Source of the DNA: Sophora flavescens
Taxonomy: Eukaryota; Streptophyta; Magnoliopsida; Fabales; Fabaceae
Reading direction: 5' to 3'
Length of the DNA: 64,000 bases
Assembly (NCBI GenBank): GCA_030762895.1
Contig: CM061063.1
Span: 55,135,196 to 55,199,195, forward strand
This document shows positions 52,374 to 63,414 of this stretch, piece after piece (positions within the stretch are counted from its first letter, which is position 1; every line of letters starts with the position of its first letter). Made by a program: the position numbers and the translations under genes. The notes beneath the pieces were generated by a model, which did no database searches, had not been told where the DNA came from, and saw only the letters and a program-made list of their open reading frames with translations.

Positions 52374-55300
52374 ATGGAGTTTTTCCTTTCTTTCATTAGA
52401 GTCATTTTTTATATACTACTACTACTTGTTCCTTCTCCTAGAGTTTCCATAGCAGTGGACTCATCCATTGCTAAGTCCCATTCCATCACTGGTACCACAA
52501 CCATAGTTTCCAAAGATGGAACCTTCGAACTTGGTTTCTTCCATCTTACAAATCCCAACAAACATTACCTCGGAATTTATTACAAGAACATCGTACCTCA
52601 AACCATTGTTTGGGTTGCGAATGGTCGCAACCCAATCAATGATACCTCTGCCATCTTAGAACTAAACAGCAATGGCAGCTTGGTCCTTACTCACTACAAC
52701 ACCGTCGTTTGGTACACAACGCCTATCAAAGAAGCACAGAATCCGGTGGCGGAGCTGCTAGATTATGGCAATCTTGTGATAAGAAATGAGAATGAAGAAA
52801 ATCAAGAAGACAATTATTTGTGGCAAAGCTTTGACTACCCATCTAACACAATGTTGGCAGGTATGAAGTTGGGATGGGACCTCAGAAGAAAATTCAATAG
52901 GAATATCACAGCTTGGAAGAGTGCTGATGATCCTGCCCCAGGAGAGTTTTCTTGGGGTGTTGTGCTGCATCCATATCCTGAAGTCTATATGATGAAGGGA
53001 ATAAAAAAGTTATACAGAATTGGACCATGGAATGGCCTTCGTTTCAGTGGCATGCCAGAATTGAAGCCTAATCCCATTTTTCAGTTCAACTTTACATCCA
53101 ATAAGAATGAGGTTTATTACAAATGGATCCTCAACAATACTTCTCTGATAACAATAGCAGTACTTAACCAAACCAGTTACAATCGCCCTCGCTTTGTATG
53201 GTCCGAAACTGATAAATCATGGATGAGATATTCAAATTTGCCTGGAGACTATTGTGATACTTATAACCTATGTGGAGCCAATGCATACTGCAGTATTAAT
53301 GAATCACCTGTATGTGCATGTTTAAAAGGGTTCAAGCCAAAGTCTCCTAAAAAGTGGAACTCAATGGACTGGTCTGAAGGATGTGTCAGGAACTATCCAT
53401 TTAACTGCAGTGATAAACTTACTGATGGTTTTGTAAGGTTGGTAAGCTTGAAAGTGCCAGATACTGAATATACTTTGGTGGATGAGAGTAAGAGTATTGA
53501 TCTAAAGCAGTGCAGAACCAAGTGCTTGAATAGTTGTTCCTGTATGGCCTATACAAATTCAGATATAGGACAATCAGGTAGTGGCTGTGTCATGTGGTCT
53601 GGTGAACTACTTGACATCAAACAGTTTCCAGGTGGTGCAGGGCAGGATCTATATATCAGGATGACTGCTTCAGAAATAGGTAAACACTTTAATTAACTTT
53701 AATCCTTCATTCTTCTCACCAAAGTTTCAATATTGTCATTGAAAATTCAAGATTACTCTTTCAATATGGGATTAATTTAACCATTTCTTTTTCTTTTGTT
53801 TGATCAAATTCAACCATGAAGATGCTGAGAATGGGCACCACCAGAACATGAAAATAATTGTCATGACCACCATTTCAGCAGCACTGGGAATGATTTCACT
53901 AGCTATTTATTCTATCTATAGAGTCCGGAAGAAAATTGCGGGTAAAATTTTCTTCTCTTCACTCACATTTCACTAAAAAGATGGCTACATGGTTCTGTCT
54001 AATATTTTAAATGGACATTTTTTAGAGTATTTAAAACTATCCTTTGACTTATAGGTCAAGTGGCTTTTTAACATATATTATTATGTTTTCCTTTTTCTCT
54101 GGACAAAGTATATTTATCTATTTTAACCAGTTTCAATTCCCTCACAATGTTTTATAATATTGCTGAAGGCCTTTTTTCATTTCCAGAAAAGTCAAAAACA
54201 GAAGATATCTATGAAAGATATGTGGATGATCTGGATCTCCCATTGCTTGATTTGTCAACAATCATTACTGCCACTAATAACTTCTCAGTGAATAACAAGA
54301 TTGGTGAAGGTGGTTTTGGACCTGTATATTGGGTAATTCAAATATTCGAGTACTAATACCAAAGTTAGAATAATTAAAGAAGTATTAACATTATAAACGG
54401 CATCTACTCATATGAATGTATTTATGCAGGGAAAATTAGGGGATGAGCAAGAAATTGCTGTAAAGAGACTATCAAAGAGTTCGGGACAAGGAATGAGTGA
54501 GTTCATAAATGAAGTAAAACTTATTGCAAAACTTCAGCATCGGAATCTTGTAAAGCTTCTTGGCTGTTGCATTCAGAGACAAGAAAGAATTCTAGTTTAT
54601 GAATACATGGCTAATGGCAGCTTAGACTACTTCCTTTTTGGTATGGAATGTCAAGAAATATTTTATTTGAGATATGACTTCAGTTATAGTAAGCAGCTTC
54701 TTAGACTTGAATATTCTATATTGAATGTTTAACATATTTGCTTTCAATAAAACAGATCCTACCAAAGGTAAATTGCTAGAGTGGCCAAAGAGATTCCACA
54801 TAATTTGTGGAATTGCACGGGGACTTATGTATATTCATCAAGACTCTCGATTGAGGATTGTTCATAGAGACCTCAAAGCAAGTAATGTGTTACTAGATGA
54901 AACTTTAAATCCAAAAATATCAGATTTTGGAATGGCTAGAATTTTTGGAGCAGAGCAAATGGAAGGAAACACAAATAGAATAGTTGGGACTTAGTGAGTG
55001 TTTGATTGTCTAGCACCATATTATTTACTTACTTATTCATTTGTTTGTTACAGATATGACACATGAATATTTTTGCTCTAATGGTTTCTTGCAGTGGGTA
55101 CATGGCACCAGAGTATGCTATTGATGGGCAATTTTCTATAAAATCGACGTCTTGACTTTGGAGTTTTATTGTTAGAGATTATATGTGGGAAGAAAAATAG
55201 AGGTCGTTATCGTGCAAAGCAAACCCTTAACCTTGTTGGGCATGTAAGCACTTCTATTTTTTAATTTATCTATGTTAACACTTAACAATGACACGTTCTA

Positions 55301-55653
55301 GACAAATCTTTTTTTGGTAATAACAATTTTCTTCTTTTATGATTCAGGCATGGACACTCTGGAAAGTGGGCAACGCTTTACAAATAATTGATTCAAACAT
55401 AGAGGAATCATGCATTGTATGTGAAGCATTACGTTGCATCCATGTTGGTCTCTTGTGCGTGCAACAATACCCAGAGGATAGGCCTACCATGACCTCAGTG
55501 GTTTTAATGTTAGGGAGTGAGATGGAATTGGACGTGCCTAACGAACCAGGTTTCTTTACAAAGAAGGAATCAATTGAAGCAAATCCGAGCTTAAGTGGGA
55601 ATGATTCGAGTTCAAACAACGAAATAACGATAACCTTATTGAATCCTCGGTGA
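52374..55653 (+). pseudogene. G-type lectin S-receptor-like serine/threonine kinase (SRLK), exon 6 frameshifted
   Basis: Plasma-membrane receptor kinase family used in plant recognition of self, microbes or wounds. Seven exons follow the family pattern: 52374-53679, 53822-53941, 54187-54332, 54430-54640, 54756-54993, 55095-55243, 55348-55653; all have GT donors and AG acceptors. Exon 1: signal peptide, B-lectin domain (about residues 30-150, with QTIVWVANGRNPIND), S-locus domain (YRIGPWNGLRFSGMPE), EGF-like Cys cluster, PAN/apple (CRTKCLNSCSCMAYTNSD). Exon 2: transmembrane segment (IIVMTTISAALGMISLAIYS). Kinase: GEGGFGPVY, AVKRLSK, HRDLKASN, DFGMARI, GYMAPEYA. In exon 6, after FSIK, indels near 55145-55160 remove the usual SDVFSFGV reading; the frame hits TGA, and the correct frame resumes at FGVLLLEIICGKK. 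VYW replaces the usual VYK at the exon 3/4 join. Kinase subdomain IX is lost, so I call a pseudogene unless this is an assembly error. Confidence 0.85.
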
Positions 55654-56460
55654 AAATACATGAGATAGCTGCATGTATTGCACTAAACTAAGTATAATTT
55701 CATTCCAAGTACAATACTACTAAATGACTAGTGTTTCAAAACCTGTTTACATGTTCTTCTATACTTGTGTAATTGAATTTATAAAGTAAATTTCATTACT
55801 AAGCTTTTGTTAAAACTGATATAATGCTTAGAAATTTGTAAATTACCTTGTTATGCAATAGTTTCATGAAAGATACATGTTCCATCCTGGCAGAATCTAT
55901 CATATTTAAGAGGTTATGGTTTTTAGGTTTGGATATGCCATTGAAAACCAATAATGAGAAACGGCATGTGATTGTCGTTGATAAATCAGTAAATAGCTAT
56001 AATAAATTGATAATTTAGGATTTTCTTGATTCAATTATTTATCCAGCTAAGAATCCTAAGATGTTATGTGTTTAAATTTTAAAATTAGGATAATATTAGT
56101 CGTTCCTAAAACTAAGGATTTATTTGATTTTTGTATCTGAATTTTATGTTACACTATAGAGCCAAGCAATAAAAGTTAGATTTATCCTCAAAAAATGTTA
56201 TAATTGTAAAAATAACCCACAAATCGATATAAGGGCTTTCATCTTGAGGGACCTGTGAGTTAAGATAAACCATAATGGAAAAAATAACCCACAAATCGGT
56301 ATAAGGGCTTTCATCTCGAGGGACCCGTGAGTTAAGATAAACCATAATGGAAGCCGACACATCATTCGCAACAATTTCAGCACTAGTTTTCGACAGTGAT
56401 GAATATGAACCGTGGGCCATTATGATGACGGTTCATCTTGAAGCAATGGATCTAACCCTA
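55654..56460. other. gene-free stretch with a 72-bp tandem duplication
   Basis: Downstream of the SRLK. At 56208-56351 two copies of a 72-bp unit lie in tandem (AAATAACCCACAAATCG, AAGGGCTTTCATCT, GTGAGTTAAGATAAACC in each), differing at a few bases. No gene seen. Confidence 0.6.
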
Positions 56461-57962
56461 CTCCCTCCGGTCCATATTATAAGCAAAAGTAGTTAATTTC
56501 ACACTTATTAAGGAATTTTGTTAATCTCATTTAAAAGAGTCATTGGAAATAAAAATTTGAGTTTGTTACCTAAGTTACTATTCCTCTTATTTATTAGGCT
56601 TGTATTGTTGAGAATAAAATGAGTCATTGGAAAACAAAATTTGTATTAAATGAAAGGTATTTTGAGAATAATCTCATTATCAGTCAGAAAACCCTAGAGA
56701 GAGAAGCTCTGCCTTCTCTCTTCTTCCTCCCTATGGGCCGCCACCTATTAGGGTCATTTCCTCTACTAGTTTGGAGTCATACTCTCTCCTTCATGGAGGC
56801 TTCCTCCCCCCACCGGTTGGGGTTCGTCCATTGCTGCTCTTCCTTCCTCCCTCGCGAGAAGGCCGTCACCGTGCCTCCACCAACAACCACCAAAGCCCCT
56901 CAGCCACCAGTGTTTGGTGTCCAACTCCGCATCCCACCCAGTTTCTACCTTTTTCACCCAAATACCCAGCAAACACCCTTCGCACCACCTCCACCTCGTA
57001 ATTGTCTCTGGCTCAGCCATCCATGGAGGACCAGCTCCTTAACCGGAGATTCACTCAACCCGCCACCTTACCGCCGCCTCCCCCCACAGCCTCCAAACCA
57101 TCACCCTACCCCCATGAGCTCTCTCCCACAACCGCTCCGGTTCCTGCCTCGGTGGAGCTCCCCCCACCTGAGCCACCGCCTAATGAGCTCCTACAAACTT
57201 CCGATCTGAAGAAATCTGCAGATGCTCCACCTCCATCAGATCTAGGTCCCAAACGCCCCTCACGAAAGCCTCCAGATGCAGGTAAAAAAACATATCTTGT
57301 TAGAGTTGCTGTTAATGGTGCCTATTTGGGTCCCTTTTTGTTCAGGATGGACTTTCAAATCAGTAGGGGAAAGTATGCTCTCCTGGTATTTGATGGAAAG
57401 TCCCAATAGAGAAGGTTTTTTGGAAAGGCATGTGGTGTGCAGGAACATGTGTGGCTGATAACAATGTCTGTCTCCTCTCCGGTCGCCAATCATCTTCCGA
57501 GCAAGGGTTCAATATGAACAATCCCGAGTCACTTGTAGTCGAAATGTGCCTACAGAAGCTAAAAATTTGATCCGTAACTGGATAGAAAAAAAGACTGAAT
57601 TATCACTTCTCAGTCGTGTTTGATTGGGTGCGGAAGATGTTGATAGACTGGAAGCTAGGATTTAGGTGTTGGTTTGGTCATGCTCATTTGGTTTCTCATC
57701 AATCTTTATGTAGGGATGCTCTTGTCTCTGTTGGCTTAAGTATTAGTTTTTACTCTAATATGTGGATGAGGAATGCCCCAACACATTTGTTTCAATCAAT
57801 TTGTAATGTCCCTTGTTTTTTCTATTGAATGAAGTTATTTACTGTCAAAAAAAAGAGAGAGAGAGAATAATTTCATTAAATATGATGGAAGTGATTCAAA
57901 TTTGCTTATATTTTGAACCAAAAATATGAGAATTTTTTGTTTATATTATGGACTACATGGAG
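56461..57962. mobile_element. Stowaway (Tc1/mariner)-type MITE interrupted by a non-LTR element
   Basis: Left end CTCCCTCCGGTCCATATTAT and right end, reversed, CTCCATGTAGTCCATAATAT with TA on each side (56459-56460 and 57963-57964), the Stowaway pattern. Without the insertion of 56680-57862 and its duplication the element is about 300 bp. No transposase. Confidence 0.7.
56680..57862 (+). mobile_element. short non-LTR retrotransposon insertion (internally deleted LINE-like)
   Basis: Flanked by a 16-bp duplication GAGAATAAT(C/T)TCATTA at 56664-56679 and 57863-57878, with an A-rich tail (TCAAAAAAAAGAGAG), which are the marks of target-primed insertion. The 5' part is GC-rich and Pro-rich in several frames (56619-57409); the 3' part ends TTGAATGAAGTTATTTACTG before the tail. 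No endonuclease or RT domain remains, so it moved with help in trans, or was deleted. Confidence 0.6.
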
Positions 57963-58262
57963 TAACTAACAGTAGTTGAACATAATAACAGAATCAATTA
58001 CATTGTTAACTAATTCAACTGATTTGAAACAAACTAATCCTCACTCGAATATCCACTTGTATTGAGTGTTGAATTCTATCACCTATCATCCATTCCATTT
58101 ATGAATCGACATCAATGCTCCCAACCACCGTCTCTACTCTCTATTGCAGCAAAACAAGTTTGACTTGGAAATGATGAATGAACAACGAAGTGTTTCTTTC
58201 TGTCATCCTTGTCTTATCAGAGAGACATTTTAGTACCAAAGTACCAGAAAAGCTAGAATCCA

Positions 58263-58952
58263 ATGGACATTCTTTCTTTCCTGATTATGGTTGCTTACAT
58301 ACTTGTTCCTTCTCTAGAAGTTTCCATAGCAGTTGATTCTATCAGTGTGTCCCAGTCCATGAGTGATGGCAAGACATTAGTGTCCCATGGTGGCAAGTTT
58401 GAACTTGGTTTCTTCAGCCTTGTTAATTCAAGCAAACGTTACTATATGGTACAAGAATATCCCAGTTCATACAGTTGTCTGGGTTGCAAATGGTGCCAAC
58501 CCCATCAATGGTACCTCAGGCATCTTAACACTGAACAGCACAGGCAACCTTGTACTAACCCATAATGGTTCTGTTGTGTGGCATACCACCACTCAAAAAC
58601 AAGCACATAATCCAGTGGTAGAACTCTTGGACAGTGGCAATCTTGTGGTGAGAAATGAGGGAGAAATAAACTCAGAAGAAGTGTATTTGTGGCAGAGTTT
58701 TGACTATCCAAATGGTACACTATTGCCAGGAATGAAGTTGGGATGGAACCTTCAAAATGGTAAGGAATGGAGACTAAAATCTTGGAGGAGTGAACATGAT
58801 CTATCTCCTGGATATGTTTCATGGGGTTTACTGCTTCATAATTATCCTGAATTTTATTTCACAAATGGGACATTATTCAGGTACAATCGGTTGGGACCAT
58901 GGAATGGCCTTTATTTTAGTGGCTTACCAGATCAAAAGCCTCAACCATTTTA
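58263..58952 (+). pseudogene. second SRLK copy, truncated and frameshifted
   Basis: Starts MDILSFLIMVAYILVPSLEV, similar to the first SRLK (both have VSIAVDS after the signal peptide). The B-lectin domain is in two frames: the first ends near SSKRYY (about 58440), where a deletion of about eight bases removes a GIW-type segment and shifts frame; the second continues with NIPVHTVVWVANGANPING to an S-locus segment GPWNGLYFSGLPDQKPQP. At 58953 a copia LTR replaces the rest: EGF, PAN, membrane and kinase parts are absent in this window. A tandem duplicate of the 52374-55653 gene, dead. Confidence 0.85.
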
Positions 58953-59191
58953 TGTAAAACTAGAACAGAAACTTAGAGAATGTATGAAGTATGAAGAAGA
59001 AACAGAGCTTGGAATTTAGCAAATGATTCCTCTTGATCTTTCCATTGATGGCCATAGCCTTATATAGTTACAAGTCGTGTAACTGTCTCTAACTGTTGTA
59101 ACTGCCTATTAACTAACTGACTCAGCTAGATTATGAGACTAAAATGCAATGTAAATGAATGCTAAATGACTGCTAAATGTAATGTATAATA
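58953..59191 (-). repeat. copia element F 3' LTR
   Basis: 239 bp, plus-side start TGTAAAACTAGAACAG, end near TATAATA next to the polypurine tract. On the minus strand it has a TATA-like TATATAAGG near 59063-59071, which would be the promoter. Its partner is not in the window, so a target duplication cannot be tested. Confidence 0.65.
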
Positions 59192-59202
59192 CCCCCTGCA
59201 AG

Positions 59203-62200
59203 CTAAGGATGGTAGATATCCAACAATCCTAGCTTGGAGATGAGCTTTTGAAAGTGTGAAGGATGTAAACCCTTGGGGAATACATCTGCTGTCTGACTAT
59301 GAGAAGTGATGGGCAGCAACCTCATTAAACCAGCTAAACACTTCTCCCTTACAATGTGACTATCAATTTCCAAGTGTTTAGTGCGCTCATGAAACACAGG
59401 GTTTGATGCAATATGAAGAGCACTCTGATTATCACAGTAGATAACAGACTGTCGAGTACATTCAACATGTAAATCCTTCAGAAGATAGTGTAGCCACTGC
59501 AATTCACAGGTTGCTGAACCTAAGGCTCTATACTCGGCCTCACTTGATGACTTTGCAACCGTGAGTTGCTTCTTTGATCTCCAGCATATCAAAGAGTCAC
59601 CAAGGAAGAAACAGGATCCACTCACTGATCTCCTCGTATCCGGACATCCACCCCAATCTGCATCCACAAATCCGAGCAACTGAAGAGATGAAGACCGAGG
59701 GAAGAACAATCCTTTTCCAAGGCAGCTTTTGAGGTATTTCAACACCCTTTGAGCAGCCTGAAAATGCAATTGAGTAGGTTGTGCTAGGAACTGACTTAGT
59801 TGCTGTACTGCATAAGTAATATCAGGGCGAGTTGTGGTAAGATATAGAAGCCTCCCAACAAGCCTCCTATAACCCGCAACATCATCATATGCTGGCCCTG
59901 CATCCTGGTGCAATCTGGAATGAGGATCAATTGGAGTGGAAATAGGTTTACTCCCTGAGATTCCTGAATCAGCCAGCAAGTCAAGACAGTATTGTCTTTG
60001 ACATAAGGAAATTCCCTTGGTGGAATGTGCAGCCTCAACTCCTAAGAAATACTTCAGCACACCTAAATCTTTGATGCCAAATTGTTGATCCAAAGTTAAC
60101 TTGATAGAATTGATTTCATCTAGAGAATTACCAACCAGCACAATATCATCAACGTATATGAGAAGAGCTGTGAAAGACTGAGTTGTAGACTTGGTGAATA
60201 ATGAATAATCTGCAGCAGCTTGTGTGTATCCAATTTGAACAAGGAGACTGGACAGTTTTTCATACCATTTCCTACTAGCTTGTTTGAGCCCGTACAGTGA
60301 TTTTTGAAGCTTACAGACCTTGTTGTTTCCTAGGAAAACAACTCCCTCAAGCACTTGCATATAGACATCTTCTTGAAGTTCCCCATGTAAGAAAGCATTG
60401 TTCACATCCAGCTGATGAACTAACCAGTTTTGAGTGGAAGCTACTGCCAAAAGGAGTCTAACAGTGGTTAATTTGGCCACTGGAGAGAAGGTGTCAAAGA
60501 AATCTACTCCCTCTGTTTGAGTGTACCCTTTTGCCACTAGCCGAGCCTTGTATCTTTCTATTGTACCATCAGACTTTCTTTTGATTTTATAGACCCATTT
60601 GCTGCCAATGGGGTTAACTCCTGAAGATTGATCAACAATTGTCCAGGTTCTATTGGCTTCCAAGGTCTTCAATTCAGTGTTCATAGCATCAATCCAACAA
60701 CTCTCTTTAGCTGCCTCTTTGTAAGAAGTAGGTTCTATCATACTAGACATTGAAAAAGCATAGCTTTTGTGCTGTGGTGATAACGAATCATAGGAGATAT
60801 AAGAGCTGAGAGGATAGAGACATTTGGAGTCAGCTACTGTAGGTGTGTTAGAACCTTTAGTGAGGTGCATGCTGTGATATTGCTTCAAATAACCAGGAGC
60901 TTTTCTTATTATGTCAGATTTTCTCACTGCTGGTGTAATGTCAATTGCAAAAGGCACAGGTTCTGCAGATTGAGGCACAGGTTCTGCAGATTGAGGTGGA
61001 GATGATGTTCCAGGTTCCAATGGTGCATCAGTATGAGCAGAAGTAGTATTTGGTATGAATGATGCAGGACTATCAACATTTGTGCTGTCATCAAGAATGT
61101 TGAAATTTAGGAATGCAGGACTGCTGCCAACAGAAGTTGAGATTTCAGAACTGGGACTATCATATGTAACACCAATCCCAGGATTGAAATTGGAAGTAGT
61201 AGGAGCTTCTGTACTAGTAGTTAAATATTGCCAAGGAGCTTTAGTTGCTGTGTTGTGTTGTGAGAAGCAAGGAAACACATGCTCATAGAAAACCATGTTC
61301 CTGGATATCAGAATTTCTTTGGAATGAAGATCATATGCTACATACCCTTTTGTTCCAGCCTTATATCCCAAGAATGCACATTTCTTTGCTCTATCATCAA
61401 GTTTGCTTCTGTGATTAGTGAGTGTAGAGGCTAAACACAGGGATCCAAACACCTTGATCATGGTAATGTCGGGTAGGAGACCATGCAGAATTTGATAAGG
61501 TGACTTACCTCCTAGAACCTTAGAAGGTACCCGATTTATCAAGAACACTGCATGCTTTGAACAAAGATAATTCCATAGATACTTTGGCAAAGAGGATTGT
61601 CTCATAAGTGCTCTAGCAATATTCAAAATGAATTGATGCTTTCTCTCCACTCGTGCATTTTGTTGAGGTGTTTCTACACAGCTAGTCTGATGCACAATGC
61701 CTTTTTCATTATAGAAAGTATGAAGAGCAAATTCAGGTCCATTGTCTGTCCTTATTGTCTTAACTATGGCTTTGTACTGTCTTTCTATAAATGAAATGAA
61801 CTGTTGAACCAGAGTTTGCACTTGAAATTTGCCTTTTAGTAAACTAACCCAAGTGTATCTGCTATGATCATCCACTATAGTGAGGAAATATCTATGCTTG
61901 TGAATTGATGAAACATAATAGGGCCCCCAAATATCCATGTGCAGCATTTCAAAGGAAACAAGAGATCTGTTTGTGCTAACACTATATGGTAGTCTTTTCT
62001 GTTTTGCAAAATGGCAAATATCACAAACTTCATCTTTATTTACATTTATCATAGGAAAGTCCTTACAAAGCATAGTCAACTTTTCAGGAGAAACATGGCC
62101 AAATCTAAAATGCCATAAGGCATTTTTAGGAATATTAGGTAGACTAGTTACAACTGGATTGCAGTCATGTGAAACTACATTACTGATGGCAGCTATATTC

Positions 62201-62484
62201 TTATCAGAAACTTGTAAGAGATAGAGTCCATTCTGTAGTTTAGCCAAACCAATCCTCCTCAATGACAAGTCCTGAATCAAACAATTTCCATCAGTAAAAC
62301 TGAATGTGCATTGAGTTGTCTTAGTCAATTTAGAGATGGACAGCAAGTTAATGTTGAACTCTGGTAAGAATAGAGCATTCTTAAGTACAAGTCCATCTGA
62401 GATCCTAACATCTCCACATAATTATGCCATCACAACATTAGGCAGACTAACTGGAACAGGATCAATGGCATGGTAGTAATCGAA
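59203..62484 (-). pseudogene. copia element F pol: integrase, reverse transcriptase, RNase H
   Basis: The frame is continuous from 62418 to 59203 (1,047 codons from the first Met at 62346). In order: pre-integrase HFRFGHVSPEKL with CDICHFAKQKR, integrase core (HMDIWGPYYVSS, DDHSRYTWVSLLK, RTDNGPEF), RT with LIYVDDIVLVGN, and RNase H (GFVDADWGG, SKKQLTVAKSSSEAEYRAL, CDNQSALHIASNPVFHERT). The D, D, E and YVDD residues are present. TAG at 62485-62487 and TAA near 62421 in the same frame separate pol from gag-protease. Apart from these stops the domains look intact, so this is a recently inactivated copy. Confidence 0.85.
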
Positions 62485-63414
62485 CTAGAACATGGATGTA
62501 CAAATATGATCAGTGGCTCCAGAGTCCACTATCCATATTTGATCATCTCTAACAATTCTACAAGAAAACACATGTTTTGTACCTTCATTGTTTTTCTTTC
62601 CACTTGTGCTTCCTTTTCCAACACAAGCCTGGTTAATCTGAACTCCCTGCAAGTTAGCAACAGCAGCAGGTTTCTGCATATTTGTTTTCTGTAACAAACC
62701 AATCAAAGTCCTATATTCATCATTTGTTAGTCCTGAAACTATTAATTCTTTATTATCTTGAAGGCTATTTGTTTCAGTCCTTTCATCAAGCTCATCTCCA
62801 TCACTAGTTATGTTGTGGATATATCCTCCATTTCCTTTCTTGTATCCTGGAGGAAAACCGTGTTTTCTAAAACAAGTGTCTACAGTGTGACCAGGCCTGC
62901 CACAATAAGTGCATACCTTTCCACCAGAATTCTTTCCTTTGTAATATTTCTTACTATCAACAGCATTAACTATAGCAAGACTATCATCAATCTCATCTAA
63001 TCCAAGTCCAAGTTGTCTCTCATGTTGCAAAACCATAGAGAACACACTAGTCAGAGGTGGTAAAGGAATCATCATAAGAATCTGAGTTTTCACAACAGAA
63101 TAACATTCATTCAATCCGGTTAAAAAACGCATCACATAATCTTCATCTCTATATTTTCTTGCTCCACAATCACAGTCAAGAATAGGTCTGTAGTTCTCCA
63201 ATTCCTCCCAACACACAGTAAGTTCAGTAAAGAAATCAGTCACTGAGAGGTTACCTTGTTTGAATGCATACCAATCCGTACCAGATCTCCTTGAGAAAAG
63301 CGTTCCTTCAAATTGTTCCAGACTTTTGTCGCAAGTTCCATATGAACAATGCTTGGAGCAATGGAAGGTGAAACCGAACTAACAATCCAAGAATGGATCA
63401 AATTGTTGCATCTC
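62485..63414 (-). pseudogene. copia element F gag (C-terminal part) and protease
   Basis: The frame 63243-62485 carries gag (LENYRPILDCDCGARK, VMRFLTGLNECYSVVK), the zinc knuckle CTYCGRPGHTVDTC and the protease active site WIVDSGATDHIC, then reaches a TAG. An upstream piece in the next frame (about 63414-63240) has NNLIHSWIVSSVSPSIAPSI and ATKVWNNLKERFSQGDLVRI, which is standard copia gag; a frameshift near 63240 separates them. The start of gag is cut off by the LTR at 63415. Confidence 0.8.

Larger units (their letters stand above)
58953..63414 (-). mobile_element. copia element F (Ty1/copia), 5'-truncated by an LTR insertion
   Basis: Minus-strand element inside the second SRLK. 3' LTR at 58953-59191 (plus-side TGTAAAACTAG), polypurine tract GCTTGCAGGGGGT just inside, then the coding region up to the zone where an LTR of the C family starts at 63415. 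The 5' LTR and part of gag lie beyond that insertion, outside the window. Two in-frame stops interrupt gag-pol. Confidence 0.85.

Noticed and set aside
57002..57409. Pro-rich 135-codon frame as a host gene
   Set aside because: Lies wholly within the insertion bounded by the 16-bp duplication; several overlapping Pro-rich frames exist, typical of GC-rich non-coding or ORF1-like DNA.
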